Shown here piece by piece: positions 1-8,486 of a stretch of 64,000 nt of DNA. The position numbers and the translations under genes are program-made. The notes beneath the pieces were generated by a model, which made no database searches, was not told where the DNA came from, and saw only the letters and a program-made list of their open reading frames with translations. The stretch's first letter is position 1. Each line of letters starts with the position of its first letter. The DNA is from UBA11222 sp049323435. Its GTDB lineage: Bacteria; Pseudomonadota; Alphaproteobacteria; UBA11222. The stretch lies in assembly GCA_049323435.1 (NCBI GenBank), contig JBMOMX010000012.1, forward strand, positions 310,001 through 374,000. Reading direction: 5' to 3'.

Positions 1-64
1 AAGCAGATACGGCAAACAGCCCAAGAAACAATGCAATGCAGCCGGCATAGAGTTTTTTAATCAT
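1..64 (-). CDS. N-terminus of a secreted protein, cut by the window edge
   Basis: Only the first 21 codons are visible, read leftwards from an ATG at 64-62. They begin with MIKK and continue as a hydrophobic stretch ending near Ala, which is the pattern of a Sec signal peptide. The gene lies downstream of the cytoplasmic cyclophilin on the same strand. In related alphaproteobacteria a second, periplasmic cyclophilin often sits here, so that is my guess. The visible part cannot confirm it. Confidence 0.5.
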   Translation of the reverse strand, partial: MIKKLYAGCIALFLGLFAVSA

Positions 65-112
65 TGGTTGATGCCTGTAATAGTTAGTTGAGGTGTGGAT
101 CGGCCATTCTTC

Positions 113-216
113 CTGGCCCCCCACCCCGGCCCTACCCACAAGGGGGAGGGAGAAGAGGGACAAAATTCCGGGAAGAAGCCCCTCCCCTTAATGGGGAGGG
201 GTTGGGTTGGGGTGCA
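113..216. repeat. Extragenic imperfect inverted repeat (GC-rich)
   Basis: The left arm is rich in CCCCACCCC and CCCTACCC blocks. The right arm holds the complementary GGGTTGGG and GGGGTG blocks. Inside them is a second pair, AAGGGGGAGGG against CCCTCCCCTT. The element fills the gap between the cyclophilin and the partial gene at the left edge. It resembles the dispersed extragenic palindromes of many proteobacteria. It could fold in RNA and partly separate the two genes. Confidence 0.6.
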
Positions 217-261
217 AAAAAAAGCAAAAGCGATTCAACATAAAATCACTTTACTCCAATT

Positions 262-744
262 TCAGGCATCCGCCGCGACCTTCATGCTGATGATTTTGTC
301 CGGATCCTTGACGGAACCATTATCAAGCTTGTTGCCTTTTTTAATGCTATCGACAAACTCCATGCCTTCAACAACCTGTCCCCAGACGGAATATTGGCCA
401 TTCAGGAATTCGGCATCATCAAAGCAGATAAAGAACTGGCTGTTGGCGCTGTTGGGGCTGCTGGAGCGGGCCATCGACGCCGTTCCGCGCACATGTGGCG
501 TTTTGCTAAATTCAGCCTTGATATTGGGTAAATCAGATCCCCCCATCCCCGTTCCCGTCGGGTCGCCGGTCTGGGCCATAAAGCCTTCGATAACGCGATG
601 AAACACGATGCCGTCATAAAAGCCCTGGCGCGCAAGGGTTTTGATTTGCGCAACATGATCCGGGGCAATATCGGGAAGTAATTCAATAACAACCAGCCCG
701 TCTTTCAGTTCCAGATGAAGGGTGTTCTCAGGGTCCAACGCCAT
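262..744 (-). CDS. ppiB: Peptidyl-prolyl cis-trans isomerase, cyclophilin type (cytoplasmic)
   Basis: The 160-residue protein is a single cyclophilin domain that catalyses proline cis-trans isomerisation during protein folding. Conserved segments are visible: FHRVIEGFMAQTGDPTGTG (about residues 48-66) carries the active-site Arg, Phe, Met and Gln, and SQFFICF and FLNGQYSVWGQV follow further on. There is no signal peptide, so it should act in the cytoplasm. Length is typical of the small bacterial PpiB group. The ATG at 744 lies 18 bases after the coaD stop, so gyrA, coaD and this gene probably form one transcription unit. Confidence 0.93.
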   Translation of the reverse strand: MALDPENTLHLELKDGLVVIELLPDIAPDHVAQIKTLARQGFYDGIVFHRVIEGFMAQTGDPTGTGMGGSDLPNIKAEFSKTPHVRGTASMARSSSPNSANSQFFICFDDAEFLNGQYSVWGQVVEGMEFVDSIKKGNKLDNGSVKDPDKIISMKVAADA

Positions 745-762
745 GCCTGGCTTCCTTTCTTA

Positions 763-1266
763 TTAAGATTTGCGCGAATATCTCTGGGAAAGCCTTGCGG
801 CGACGGCAGGCGTGGTAAAATCATCAACATTGCCGCCCATCCGGGCTATCTCACGGATCAGCTTTGAGGCAATAGCCTGATTGTTTACCTCAGACATCAA
901 AAAAATCGTCTCAACGGCTGGGTTTAATCGCGCGTTCATACCGGCCATCTGAAACTCGTAATCAAAATCAGCGACCCCGCGCAAGCCCCGTATGATGACG
1001 GACGCCCCAACATCGGATGCGAACTGCGTCACCAGATTCTTGAAGGGAAGGATTTCAATTTTGGCAACGCCTTTGCCAGTTAACCTGTCAGTTTCCTCAC
1101 GCATCATGGCGACTCGCTCGTCCAGTGAGAAAAGCGGACCTTTGTCTTCATTAATGGCTACTGCAATGACAAGCCTGTCAACCAGACGCGCCCCGCGCGT
1201 GATGATGTCAATATGCCCGTTATGAATCGGGTCAAAGGTACCCGGATAAATAGCTGTGCGTTGCAT
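763..1266 (-). CDS. coaD: Phosphopantetheine adenylyltransferase
   Basis: This 167-residue enzyme transfers AMP from ATP to 4'-phosphopantetheine, the penultimate step of coenzyme A synthesis. The N-terminus carries the nucleotidyltransferase signature GTFDPIHNGH (residues 9-18) with the HxGH catalytic motif. Near the C-terminus the SKLIREIA segment corresponds to the family's second ATP-binding motif. Length matches CoaD. It is transcribed from the gyrA side, 88 bases after the gyrA stop, and precedes the cyclophilin, a common alphaproteobacterial order. Confidence 0.95.
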   Translation of the reverse strand: MQRTAIYPGTFDPIHNGHIDIITRGARLVDRLVIAVAINEDKGPLFSLDERVAMMREETDRLTGKGVAKIEILPFKNLVTQFASDVGASVIIRGLRGVADFDYEFQMAGMNARLNPAVETIFLMSEVNNQAIASKLIREIARMGGNVDDFTTPAVAARLSQRYSRKS

Positions 1267-1354
1267 GATCGTTTTTCCGGGCCCTGAATTTTGTTATGGA
1301 TCCATCGCTTGACTGGAGGGATGTTTTAGCAATTTAGCGTCCTATATGCCATTA

Positions 1355-4204
1355 TTATTCCCGATTATCCCCGTCCGCATCCTCTTCCGGGGTTTCCGGG
1401 GTTTCCGGGGCATCGTCACCGACATCCGGCAGATGGGCGGCGCCAACAACGCGTTCGCCCTCGGCTGTGCGCAAAAGCGTAACCCCCTGGGTCATCCGGC
1501 CCGCAACGCGAATATCCGCAACAGGCATCCGGATCAGCTGTCCCCCATCGGTAACCAGCATGACCTGATCTTCCTGTGTCACCGGGAAAGCCGCAACAAT
1601 GGGGCCATTGCGGGGCGAGACCGCCATGGCCCAGATGCCCTTGCCGCCACGGCGCGATATCCGGTATTCATAGGCCGAGGAGCGCTTGCCATAGCCATTT
1701 TCACTTACGGTGAGGATGAATTGCTCATAGGCCCCAAGTTCGCCATAGCGCTCAGTGCTGAGTTGCGCTTCTTCGGTATCCATGGCTTCGGCATCTTCTT
1801 CTTCACTGGCGGCCAGTTCAGTATCCACTTCTTCCGAAGCATCCCCATCCGTGGAACGCCGGATGACAGCAGCCTGACGCAAATAGGAACGGTTTTCAGC
1901 CGCGCTTGACTCCACATGCCCCAGAACCGAGAGCGAAATCACCTTGTCCTCTTCTTCCAGCCTGATCCCCCGCACGCCAACGGAATCCCGTCCCCGGAAC
2001 AGGCGCACTTCGGATACCGGAAAGCGGACGGCCTTGCCCTTGCTGCTGGTAAGCAGAATATCGTCGCGATCCGTGCAGATGGCCACGCCGATAATCTCAT
2101 CCCCAAGCTCAAGCTTCATGGCGATTTTGCCATTGGCCTTGACGCTTGCAAAATCCGCCAGTTCATTGCGCCGCACGGTGCCGCTGGCTGTCGCAAACAT
2201 GATGTTGAGATTTTCCCAGCACGCCTCATCCGAGGGCAGCGGCATGATCGTCTGAATGGTTTCATCTTCGGCCAGCGGCAGCAGATTGACCATGGGCTTG
2301 CCACGCGCCTGCGGTGTCGCCAGCGGAAGCCGCCAGACTTTCAGCTTGTATACAATCCCCTTGGACGAGAAGAACAATACCGGCGCATGGGTATTGGCGA
2401 CGAACAGGCTGGTGACGAAATCCTCTTCCCGCGTGGCCATACCGGACCGGCCCTTGCCCCCCCGGCGCTGCGCGCGATAGGTGGAAAGCGGCACCCGCTT
2501 GATGGCGCCTTTATGGGTGACGGTCACCACCATATCTTCGCTGGTAATCAGATCTTCGTCATCAATATCGTCTGGCGCTTCTACGATCTGGGACCGGCGC
2601 GGGGTTGCGAATTCATCGCGCGCGGCGGTCAGTTCGCTCCGGATGATGGCCAGCACCCGCTCGCGCGAGCGCAGAATGGCCAGATAATCTTCGATTTTTG
2701 CCCCTAGCGCCTGTAGTTCAGTGTCAATTTCTTCACGTCCCAGCGCAGTCAGACGCGCCAGACGCAATTCCAGTATGGCGCGCGACTGCGCCTCACTAAG
2801 CCGGTAGGTTCCAGCTTCAGAGACCTTGTGCCGGGGATCGGCCACAAGCATCACCAGCGGCCCGACATCCCCCGCCGCCCATTCCTTCGCCATCAGCTGT
2901 TCGCGCGCAACGGCAGGACTTGGGGCCCTGCGGATAAGGGCAATGACTTCGTCAATATTGGCGACCGCTATCGCCAGGCCCACCAAAATATGCGCCCGGT
3001 CGCGGGCCTGCCCCAGCTCATAGCGGGTGCGCCGTGTGACGACAATTTCGCGGAAATCCACAAAGGTGGCGATAAACTGGCGCAAATTCATCACTTCAGG
3101 ACGCTCGCCAACCAGCGCCAGCATATTTGCCCCGAAGCTGGTCTGTAATAATGTATGCCGGTAGAGCTGGTTCAGCACCACATCCGCCATGGCGTCGTGG
3201 CGGATTTCAATCACGACGCGCATGCCCGTGCGATCCGACTCATCACGCATTTCCGATATGCCTTCGATGCGCTTTTCACGCACCAGTTCCGCAATACGTT
3301 CGATCAATACAGCCTTGTTTATCTGATAGGGCAGCTCGGTAATGATCAGGGCTTCACGGTCCTTGCGGATTGGCTCGACATGCACGCGCCCGCGCATAAT
3401 GATCGAACCCCGCCCTGTCTGATAGGCGGAACGCGCCCCGCTTTGCCCCAGAATCAACCCGCCGGTGGGAAAATCCGGCCCGGGAATAATTTCCATCAAC
3501 TGCGCCACGCTGATGTCGGGCGTCTCAATATAGGCCAGACAGCCGTCAATGACCTCGCCCAGATTATGCGGCGGAATATTGGTGGCCATGCCCACCGCAA
3601 TACCCCCCGCGCCATTGACCAGCAGATTGGGAAAACGCGCCGGCAGCACCACCGGCTCACGTTCCGAACCGTCATAATTGGGCCGGAAATTGACCGTATC
3701 CTTATCCAGATCATCCAGCAGCGCATGGGCGGGTTTCGCCATGCGCACCTCGGTATAGCGCATGGCGGCAGGCGGATCGCCATCGACCGAGCCGAAATTG
3801 CCCTGCCCGTCAATCAGCGGCAGGCGCATGGAAAATTCCTGCACCATACGCACCAGCGCATCGTAAATGGATTGATCGCCATGCGGGTGGTATTTACCGA
3901 TGACATCGCCCACAACGCGCGCCGATTTGCGGTAGGGGCGGTTCCAGTCATATTTGTTCTCGTTCATCGAGTACAAAATGCGCCGGTGCACCGGCTTCAA
4001 CCCATCGCGCGCATCAGGCAGCGCGCGCGACACGATCACGCTCATGGCGTAATCGAGATAGGAGGTCTGCATTTCCTGCTCGATGGCGATGGGGCGAATA
4101 TCGTCATCCGTGCCGCGCGCGCCACCGCCCTGCCCCTGATTGGGGGGAAGGCCGGCGCCGTTATCCGGGCCCGTTTCTGGTGTATCGTCTGGTGTGTCGG
4201 ACAA
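1355..4204 (-). CDS. gyrA: DNA gyrase subunit A
   Basis: GyrA (949 residues) is the DNA breakage-reunion subunit of gyrase, which introduces negative supercoils together with GyrB. The catalytic tyrosine is in AAMRYTE (Tyr150). The quinolone-determining segment reads HPHGDQSIYD, so the residue equivalent to E. coli Ser83 is Gln111 while Asp115 (Asp87) is kept. The GyrA box QRRGGKGR in the C-terminal half identifies gyrase rather than topoisomerase IV. Odd features are a Gly/Asp-rich N-terminal extension of about 35 residues and an acidic insert around residues 770-800 in the C-terminal wrapping domain. Both are common in alphaproteobacteria. Confidence 0.97.
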   Translation of the reverse strand: MSDTPDDTPETGPDNGAGLPPNQGQGGGARGTDDDIRPIAIEQEMQTSYLDYAMSVIVSRALPDARDGLKPVHRRILYSMNENKYDWNRPYRKSARVVGDVIGKYHPHGDQSIYDALVRMVQEFSMRLPLIDGQGNFGSVDGDPPAAMRYTEVRMAKPAHALLDDLDKDTVNFRPNYDGSEREPVVLPARFPNLLVNGAGGIAVGMATNIPPHNLGEVIDGCLAYIETPDISVAQLMEIIPGPDFPTGGLILGQSGARSAYQTGRGSIIMRGRVHVEPIRKDREALIITELPYQINKAVLIERIAELVREKRIEGISEMRDESDRTGMRVVIEIRHDAMADVVLNQLYRHTLLQTSFGANMLALVGERPEVMNLRQFIATFVDFREIVVTRRTRYELGQARDRAHILVGLAIAVANIDEVIALIRRAPSPAVAREQLMAKEWAAGDVGPLVMLVADPRHKVSEAGTYRLSEAQSRAILELRLARLTALGREEIDTELQALGAKIEDYLAILRSRERVLAIIRSELTAARDEFATPRRSQIVEAPDDIDDEDLITSEDMVVTVTHKGAIKRVPLSTYRAQRRGGKGRSGMATREEDFVTSLFVANTHAPVLFFSSKGIVYKLKVWRLPLATPQARGKPMVNLLPLAEDETIQTIMPLPSDEACWENLNIMFATASGTVRRNELADFASVKANGKIAMKLELGDEIIGVAICTDRDDILLTSSKGKAVRFPVSEVRLFRGRDSVGVRGIRLEEEDKVISLSVLGHVESSAAENRSYLRQAAVIRRSTDGDASEEVDTELAASEEEDAEAMDTEEAQLSTERYGELGAYEQFILTVSENGYGKRSSAYEYRISRRGGKGIWAMAVSPRNGPIVAAFPVTQEDQVMLVTDGGQLIRMPVADIRVAGRMTQGVTLLRTAEGERVVGAAHLPDVGDDAPETPETPEEDADGDNRE

Positions 4205-4366
4205 GTTGCGGGCTACCGGTGCAAAAGCGCAGAATTCTTATGAAAATATGGGAATCAGCGGAGCTGTTTCTGACGCATATTCTACGCTGAATCCGCTACC
4301 CATCCCAGCTTTTTTATCACTGATTCATTGACCGGTCGCATCCGGCGTTACGCGAATGAAACCGGC

Positions 4367-4612
4367 TCAGCCGCCCTTGATGGCGGGCAGGAAGAATACT
4401 TCGCTGTCGGGCTTGATCGGGTTCAGCCAGGGATCGGGAATGATTTCATTGTCGATGGCGATGGCGCCCGCCTCCAGCTGTTCGCCGATGCCGGGAAACA
4501 TGTCATCCAGCGTGCGGATCAGATGCCGCACATTTCTGACATCCAGATCAAAATGCGTCTGGCCGCCGGCATATTGGCGGCCAAACTCATCTCCGAGCAC
4601 TATACGCGCCAT
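4367..4612 (-). CDS. MoaD/ThiS-like small sulfur-carrier protein
   Basis: The 81-residue protein starts at the ATG at 4612, 16 bases after the stop of the molybdenum hydroxylase large subunit, and ends in Lys-Gly-Gly. A C-terminal Gly-Gly on a protein of this size is the mark of ubiquitin-fold sulfur carriers (MoaD, ThiS), where it is adenylated and thiocarboxylated. The central DDMFPGIGEQL and the ending PAIKGG fit MoaD. Its position as last gene of the operon suggests a role in supplying or sulfurating the molybdopterin cofactor of the upstream enzyme. That link is inference; a general molybdopterin synthase small subunit is equally possible. Confidence 0.75.
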   Translation of the reverse strand: MARIVLGDEFGRQYAGGQTHFDLDVRNVRHLIRTLDDMFPGIGEQLEAGAIAIDNEIIPDPWLNPIKPDSEVFFLPAIKGG

Positions 4613-4628
4613 TGCGGCGCACCCGCCC

Positions 4629-6899
4629 CTATTTCTTCGCGTCGATCGCCGCCAGGATTTTTGGCGGCGACATTGGAAGATCGAACAGGCGCGCGCCCGT
4701 GGCCCGCGCAATGGCGTTGGCAATCGCGCCAAGCGGCGGCACGATCGGCACTTCACCCACGCCGCGCACCCCGAACGGATGGCCGGGGTTCGGCACCTCA
4801 AGGATCAGCGTATCAATCATCGGCAGGTCCGAGGCCACCGGAATCCGGTAATCCAGAAAGCCCGAATTCTGCATCCGTCCATCTGCGCCGTAAATATATT
4901 CCTCGTTCAGCGCCCAGCCGATTCCCTGCGCAACGCCGCCCTGAATCTGACCCTCGACATAGCTGGGATGAATGGCCTTGCCGGCATCCTGCGCCGCGAC
5001 ATATCGCAGCACGGTCACGCCGCCGGTTTCCGGATCGACCTCCACGTCGCAAATATGCACGCCGAAGGCCGGCCCTGCGCCGCCCGCATTGATCGCGGCG
5101 CTGCCGACCAGCGGCCCGCCGGTGCGAGATGCCTTGGCGGCGATCTGCGCCAGTGACAGCGGCTTTTGATTGTCCGCCGTGCTGCCTGGGGCGGGACGGG
5201 CATGGCCGTCTTCCCAGATCACCGAATCCACATCCACTTCCCACATTTTCGCGACCCGCTCGCGGCATTGCTTCACCACGGATTCCGCCGCCTCGATGAT
5301 GGCCATGCCGGTGGCGAAGGTGACGCGCGAGCCATGCGTGATTTCGCAGAAGCCAACCGCCGATGTGTCGCCGACAATGGGGCGCACCTTGGCATAATCA
5401 ATGCCCAGCACCTCGGCCGCCATCTGCGCCATGGAGGCGCGCGAGCCGCCAATATCCGGGCTGCCGGTCATGATGGTAGCGGTGCCGTCTTCGGCGATAT
5501 TTACGATCGCGCTGGACTGGCCGCCCAGATTGAACCAGAAACCGGCGGCAAGCCCGCGCCCCTGATTGGGGCCTAGCGGGATTTTGTTGATCGGATGATT
5601 TTGAATAGCCTTCAGGCATTCCAGATTGCCCACAGCCTTTAATTTCGGGCCATAGACCATCTGTGTGCCTTCCTTGCTGCCGTTCTTGATCCGGATTTCC
5701 ATCGGATCAATGTTCAGCTTCTGGGAAATTTCGTCGATAATGCTTTCGACGGCAAAGGAGGCCAGCGGCGCGCCCGGCGCGCGATAGGAATAGCAGAGCG
5801 GCCGGTTGGTGACCGCCTCATAGCCCACCACCTGTAAATTCGCCAGCGCATAAGGCCCGAACGCCGCCATGCAGGCCGGCCCCACCGGCGAACCGGGAAA
5901 TGCGCCCGCCTGATAGCGGAACTCACCCGTTGCCGCCACCAGCGTGCCGTCTTTCTTGGCGCCGATCTTGACATCGATAGATGTGCCGGGCGCCGGGCCG
6001 GTGGCGCGGAATACTTCGTCGCGGCTCATGACGATACGCACCGGGCGTTCCGCCTTGCGCGCCAGCAATACCGCTGTCGGTTCGATAAACACGATGGTCT
6101 TGCCGCCAAAGCCGCCGCCAATTTCCATCGGCATGACACGGACCTGCGCCACTTCCATCTTCAGCAGCCTTGCGGTCATTGCGCGCACCATGAAATGGCC
6201 CTGGCTGGAGCACCAGACCCGGCACTGACCATCCTCGCTCCATTCCGCCACCACCGCGTGCGGCTCGATATAGCCCTGATGCACGGCCTTGGTCTTGAAG
6301 CTGCGTTCAACCACAATGTCCGCATCCTTGAACGCGGCATTGGCGTCGCCCAGCGCCATCTGAATACGCTGCACCACATTGGACGGCTTTTCGGGTTTCG
6401 GATTAACGCCCGTGGTGAAAATATCCTCATGCAGCAACGGCGCGCCGGGCTGCATTGATTCATCGACATCAATGACATGCGGCAGCACTTCGTACTTTAC
6501 ATCAATCAATGCCAGCGCCTCTTCGGCGATGGCGGCGCTGGTTGCGGCAACCGCCGCCACCGCATGGCCGTCATACAGCACCTTGCCGCGCGCCATGATG
6601 TTGGACGACAGATAATGGAAATTGACGCCTTCATCGCCCGGCAGAACGCCATTATGCATCGCCGGAAAATCCTTCGCGGTTATCACGGCCTTGACGCCCG
6701 CCAGCTTCTCGGCTTTTGACGTGTCAATCGACAGGATTTTCGCATGGGCGTGCGGGCTGCGCAGAATGCGCCCGGTCAACTGGCCCGCCAGATTAATGTC
6801 CGCGCCATAATTGGCGCGCCCGGTTACCTTGTCCACGCCGTCGGGACGAACCGGGCGGGTGCCCACCCATTTGAATTGCTTGCCTTCATATCCGGCCAT
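4629..6899 (-). CDS. Xanthine dehydrogenase family, molybdopterin-binding large subunit
   Basis: The 756-residue catalytic subunit of a molybdenum hydroxylase starts with the family pattern GTRPVRPDGVDKVTGRA. It contains the cofactor loop GGGFGGK (about residue 267) and the active-site glutamate motif GVGEVP near the C-terminus. Such subunits bind molybdopterin cytosine dinucleotide and hydroxylate or oxidise a small organic substrate. The loop that reads AYxCSFR in form I CO dehydrogenase is YSYRAPGAP here, so I do not call it CO dehydrogenase. Its ATG overlaps the stop of the iron-sulfur subunit by one base. The substrate is unknown. Confidence 0.88.
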   Translation of the reverse strand: MAGYEGKQFKWVGTRPVRPDGVDKVTGRANYGADINLAGQLTGRILRSPHAHAKILSIDTSKAEKLAGVKAVITAKDFPAMHNGVLPGDEGVNFHYLSSNIMARGKVLYDGHAVAAVAATSAAIAEEALALIDVKYEVLPHVIDVDESMQPGAPLLHEDIFTTGVNPKPEKPSNVVQRIQMALGDANAAFKDADIVVERSFKTKAVHQGYIEPHAVVAEWSEDGQCRVWCSSQGHFMVRAMTARLLKMEVAQVRVMPMEIGGGFGGKTIVFIEPTAVLLARKAERPVRIVMSRDEVFRATGPAPGTSIDVKIGAKKDGTLVAATGEFRYQAGAFPGSPVGPACMAAFGPYALANLQVVGYEAVTNRPLCYSYRAPGAPLASFAVESIIDEISQKLNIDPMEIRIKNGSKEGTQMVYGPKLKAVGNLECLKAIQNHPINKIPLGPNQGRGLAAGFWFNLGGQSSAIVNIAEDGTATIMTGSPDIGGSRASMAQMAAEVLGIDYAKVRPIVGDTSAVGFCEITHGSRVTFATGMAIIEAAESVVKQCRERVAKMWEVDVDSVIWEDGHARPAPGSTADNQKPLSLAQIAAKASRTGGPLVGSAAINAGGAGPAFGVHICDVEVDPETGGVTVLRYVAAQDAGKAIHPSYVEGQIQGGVAQGIGWALNEEYIYGADGRMQNSGFLDYRIPVASDLPMIDTLILEVPNPGHPFGVRGVGEVPIVPPLGAIANAIARATGARLFDLPMSPPKILAAIDAKK

Positions 6900-7378
6900 T
6901 ATTTCGCTCCTCTCATGTCAGCGGCTGTTTCCAGCACCGCGCGGATGATTTTGTCATAACCGGTGCAGCGGCACAGATTGCCGGCCAGCCAGTAACGGGC
7001 CTCGCTCTCGGTCGGGTTGGGATTATTCTCCAGCAGCGCCTTGGCCGCCACCAGAAAGCCCGGCGTGCAGAAGCCGCATTGCAGCGCCGCCGCCTCCAGG
7101 AATTTCTGTTGCAGCGGGTGCAGCGTCTCGCCCTCGGTCATGTTTTCGATGGTCTCAACCGAACGGCCCTGCATCTCGACGCCCAGCACCAGACACGAAC
7201 AGACCAGCCGCCCGTCCAGCGTCACGCTGCATGCGCCGCAATCGCCCGAGGAGCAGCCTTCCTTGCTGCCGGTCAGGTTCAGTTCATCGCGCAGCACATC
7301 CAGAAGGGTCTGTTTGGGGTCGCACAGATATTCGACCGCCTCGCCGTTTACTGTCGCAGTAATATGAAATTTGCTCAT
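6899..7378 (-). CDS. Xanthine dehydrogenase family, [2Fe-2S] small subunit
   Basis: The 159-residue subunit carries two [2Fe-2S] clusters that pass electrons from the molybdenum site to the FAD subunit. The plant-ferredoxin-type N-terminal cluster is bound by the pattern GSKEGC, GDCGAC and a later Cys (about residues 41-62). The helical C-terminal cluster uses CGFCTPG and CRCTGY (about residues 100-140). Length is typical of CoxS/HcrC-type subunits. It overlaps the FAD subunit gene upstream by four bases and the large subunit gene downstream by one, so the three are translationally coupled. Confidence 0.93.
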   Translation of the reverse strand: MSKFHITATVNGEAVEYLCDPKQTLLDVLRDELNLTGSKEGCSSGDCGACSVTLDGRLVCSCLVLGVEMQGRSVETIENMTEGETLHPLQQKFLEAAALQCGFCTPGFLVAAKALLENNPNPTESEARYWLAGNLCRCTGYDKIIRAVLETAADMRGAK

Positions 7379-8250
7379 GTGTTGCTCCGGGCGCGATCTC
7401 GCGCGATAACGGCCGCACGGCGCACCAAGACGCCCGCAACCTTGGTTCGATATTCAATGGTTCCACGTTTATCGGCAATGGGCTTGCACGCGCCTGAGGC
7501 CGCCGCCGCCAGATTGGCCAGCGCCGCATCATCGACCTTGCTTCCCACGAGGCTTTTCGCCGCCGTATCCACCAGCAGCACGGTGGGCGCCACCGCAGCC
7601 AGCGAAACCCGCGCAGCCGTACAGACGCCCGATGCGTCCAGCGTCAGATTGACCGCCGCCCCGACAATGGCGATATCCATTTCGGTGCGCGGGATCATGC
7701 GCAGATAAGCATCGCCGGAAAGTTTCCCGCGCGGCGGCAGTTTGAACGCCACCACAAATTCACCCTTGGCCAGCGAAGTCTTGCCGGGCGACACCGGCAC
7801 CTGTTCCACCGGAATTTCACGCCGCCCGTTCGGCCCTGCAATGACGGCAATCGCAGCCGCCGCCACCAGTGCCGGCGTGCAATCCCCGGCAGGTGAGGCA
7901 TTACACAGATTGCCCCCCGGTGTGGCGCGGCCCTGAATCTGTGTGGAGCCGATCAGCTCCATCCCCTCGACAAAACCCGGCCAGGCTTTCGCCAGTTCCT
8001 TATGCTCGCCGATCTCCGCGCCAGTGACCGCCGCCCCGATGACAAACCCGCTGGCGGCACTGCCGCCGATCTGGCGCAGTTCGCCGATCCGCTTGATATC
8101 CACGACCAGATCGGGGTTTGCCGCGCCGGACCGCAATTGCACCAGCAGGTCGGTCCCGCCCGCCAGCACCCTTGCACTGCCCTTCGCCCCTGCCAGCAAT
8201 CCCACCGCCGCATCTACCGTGGTGGGTGCCTCATATTGAAATCCGCTCAT
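7375..8250 (-). CDS. Xanthine dehydrogenase family, FAD-binding subunit
   Basis: This 291-residue protein is the flavoprotein subunit of the same molybdenum hydroxylase. The N-terminal ARVLAGGTDLLVQLRSG (about residues 27-43) is the FAD-pyrophosphate loop. TPGGNLCNASPAGD around residue 110 is the second conserved FAD contact, and the C-terminal part is the CO dehydrogenase flavoprotein domain. It is the first gene of the operon, so transcription probably begins in the gap upstream, where a perfect 16-base palindrome lies 18 bases before the start codon. Confidence 0.92.
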   Translation of the reverse strand: MSGFQYEAPTTVDAAVGLLAGAKGSARVLAGGTDLLVQLRSGAANPDLVVDIKRIGELRQIGGSAASGFVIGAAVTGAEIGEHKELAKAWPGFVEGMELIGSTQIQGRATPGGNLCNASPAGDCTPALVAAAAIAVIAGPNGRREIPVEQVPVSPGKTSLAKGEFVVAFKLPPRGKLSGDAYLRMIPRTEMDIAIVGAAVNLTLDASGVCTAARVSLAAVAPTVLLVDTAAKSLVGSKVDDAALANLAAAASGACKPIADKRGTIEYRTKVAGVLVRRAAVIARDRARSNT

Positions 8251-8267
8251 TCCCGCTCCCTGCTTTT

Positions 8268-8283
8268 AAGGTGCATGCACCTT
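8268..8283. promoter_or_regulatory. Perfect 16-base palindrome, candidate operator of the hydroxylase operon
   Basis: AAGGTGCATGCACCTT is fully self-complementary. It begins 18 bases upstream of the first gene of the molybdenum hydroxylase operon, where a dimeric repressor could block transcription or translation. No regulator gene is adjacent. Operator function is inferred from symmetry and position only. Confidence 0.4.
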
Positions 8284-8486
8284 CGTGTGCTTATCCGTTA
8301 GGGGCATTATAGACATTTTTCCCCACAGCGCCAGCAGTGTGACGGCCATCACAAATGCGTGTTTTTACTCCCTTGGGCGTATTGATTTGATTTTGATCAA
8401 GGTGCAACACTCACATTGTTGATAGAATCAATTTGCTCATAATGTCTGTCACAGACAAGCCTTTGACAGGTCATTGATGGGCCGAT

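Noticed and set aside
3155..4243. Long open frame opposite gyrA (362 codons), and similar long frames opposite lon, flgK, putA and glpK
   Set aside because: They are antisense shadows of strongly conserved genes in GC-rich DNA, with His/Arg-rich nonsense translations.
6000..6130. Assignment of the large hydroxylase subunit as CO dehydrogenase CoxL
   Set aside because: The active-site loop (complement of about 5770-5800) reads YSYRAPGAP rather than AYxCSFR or AYRGAGR, so only the broader family is supported.
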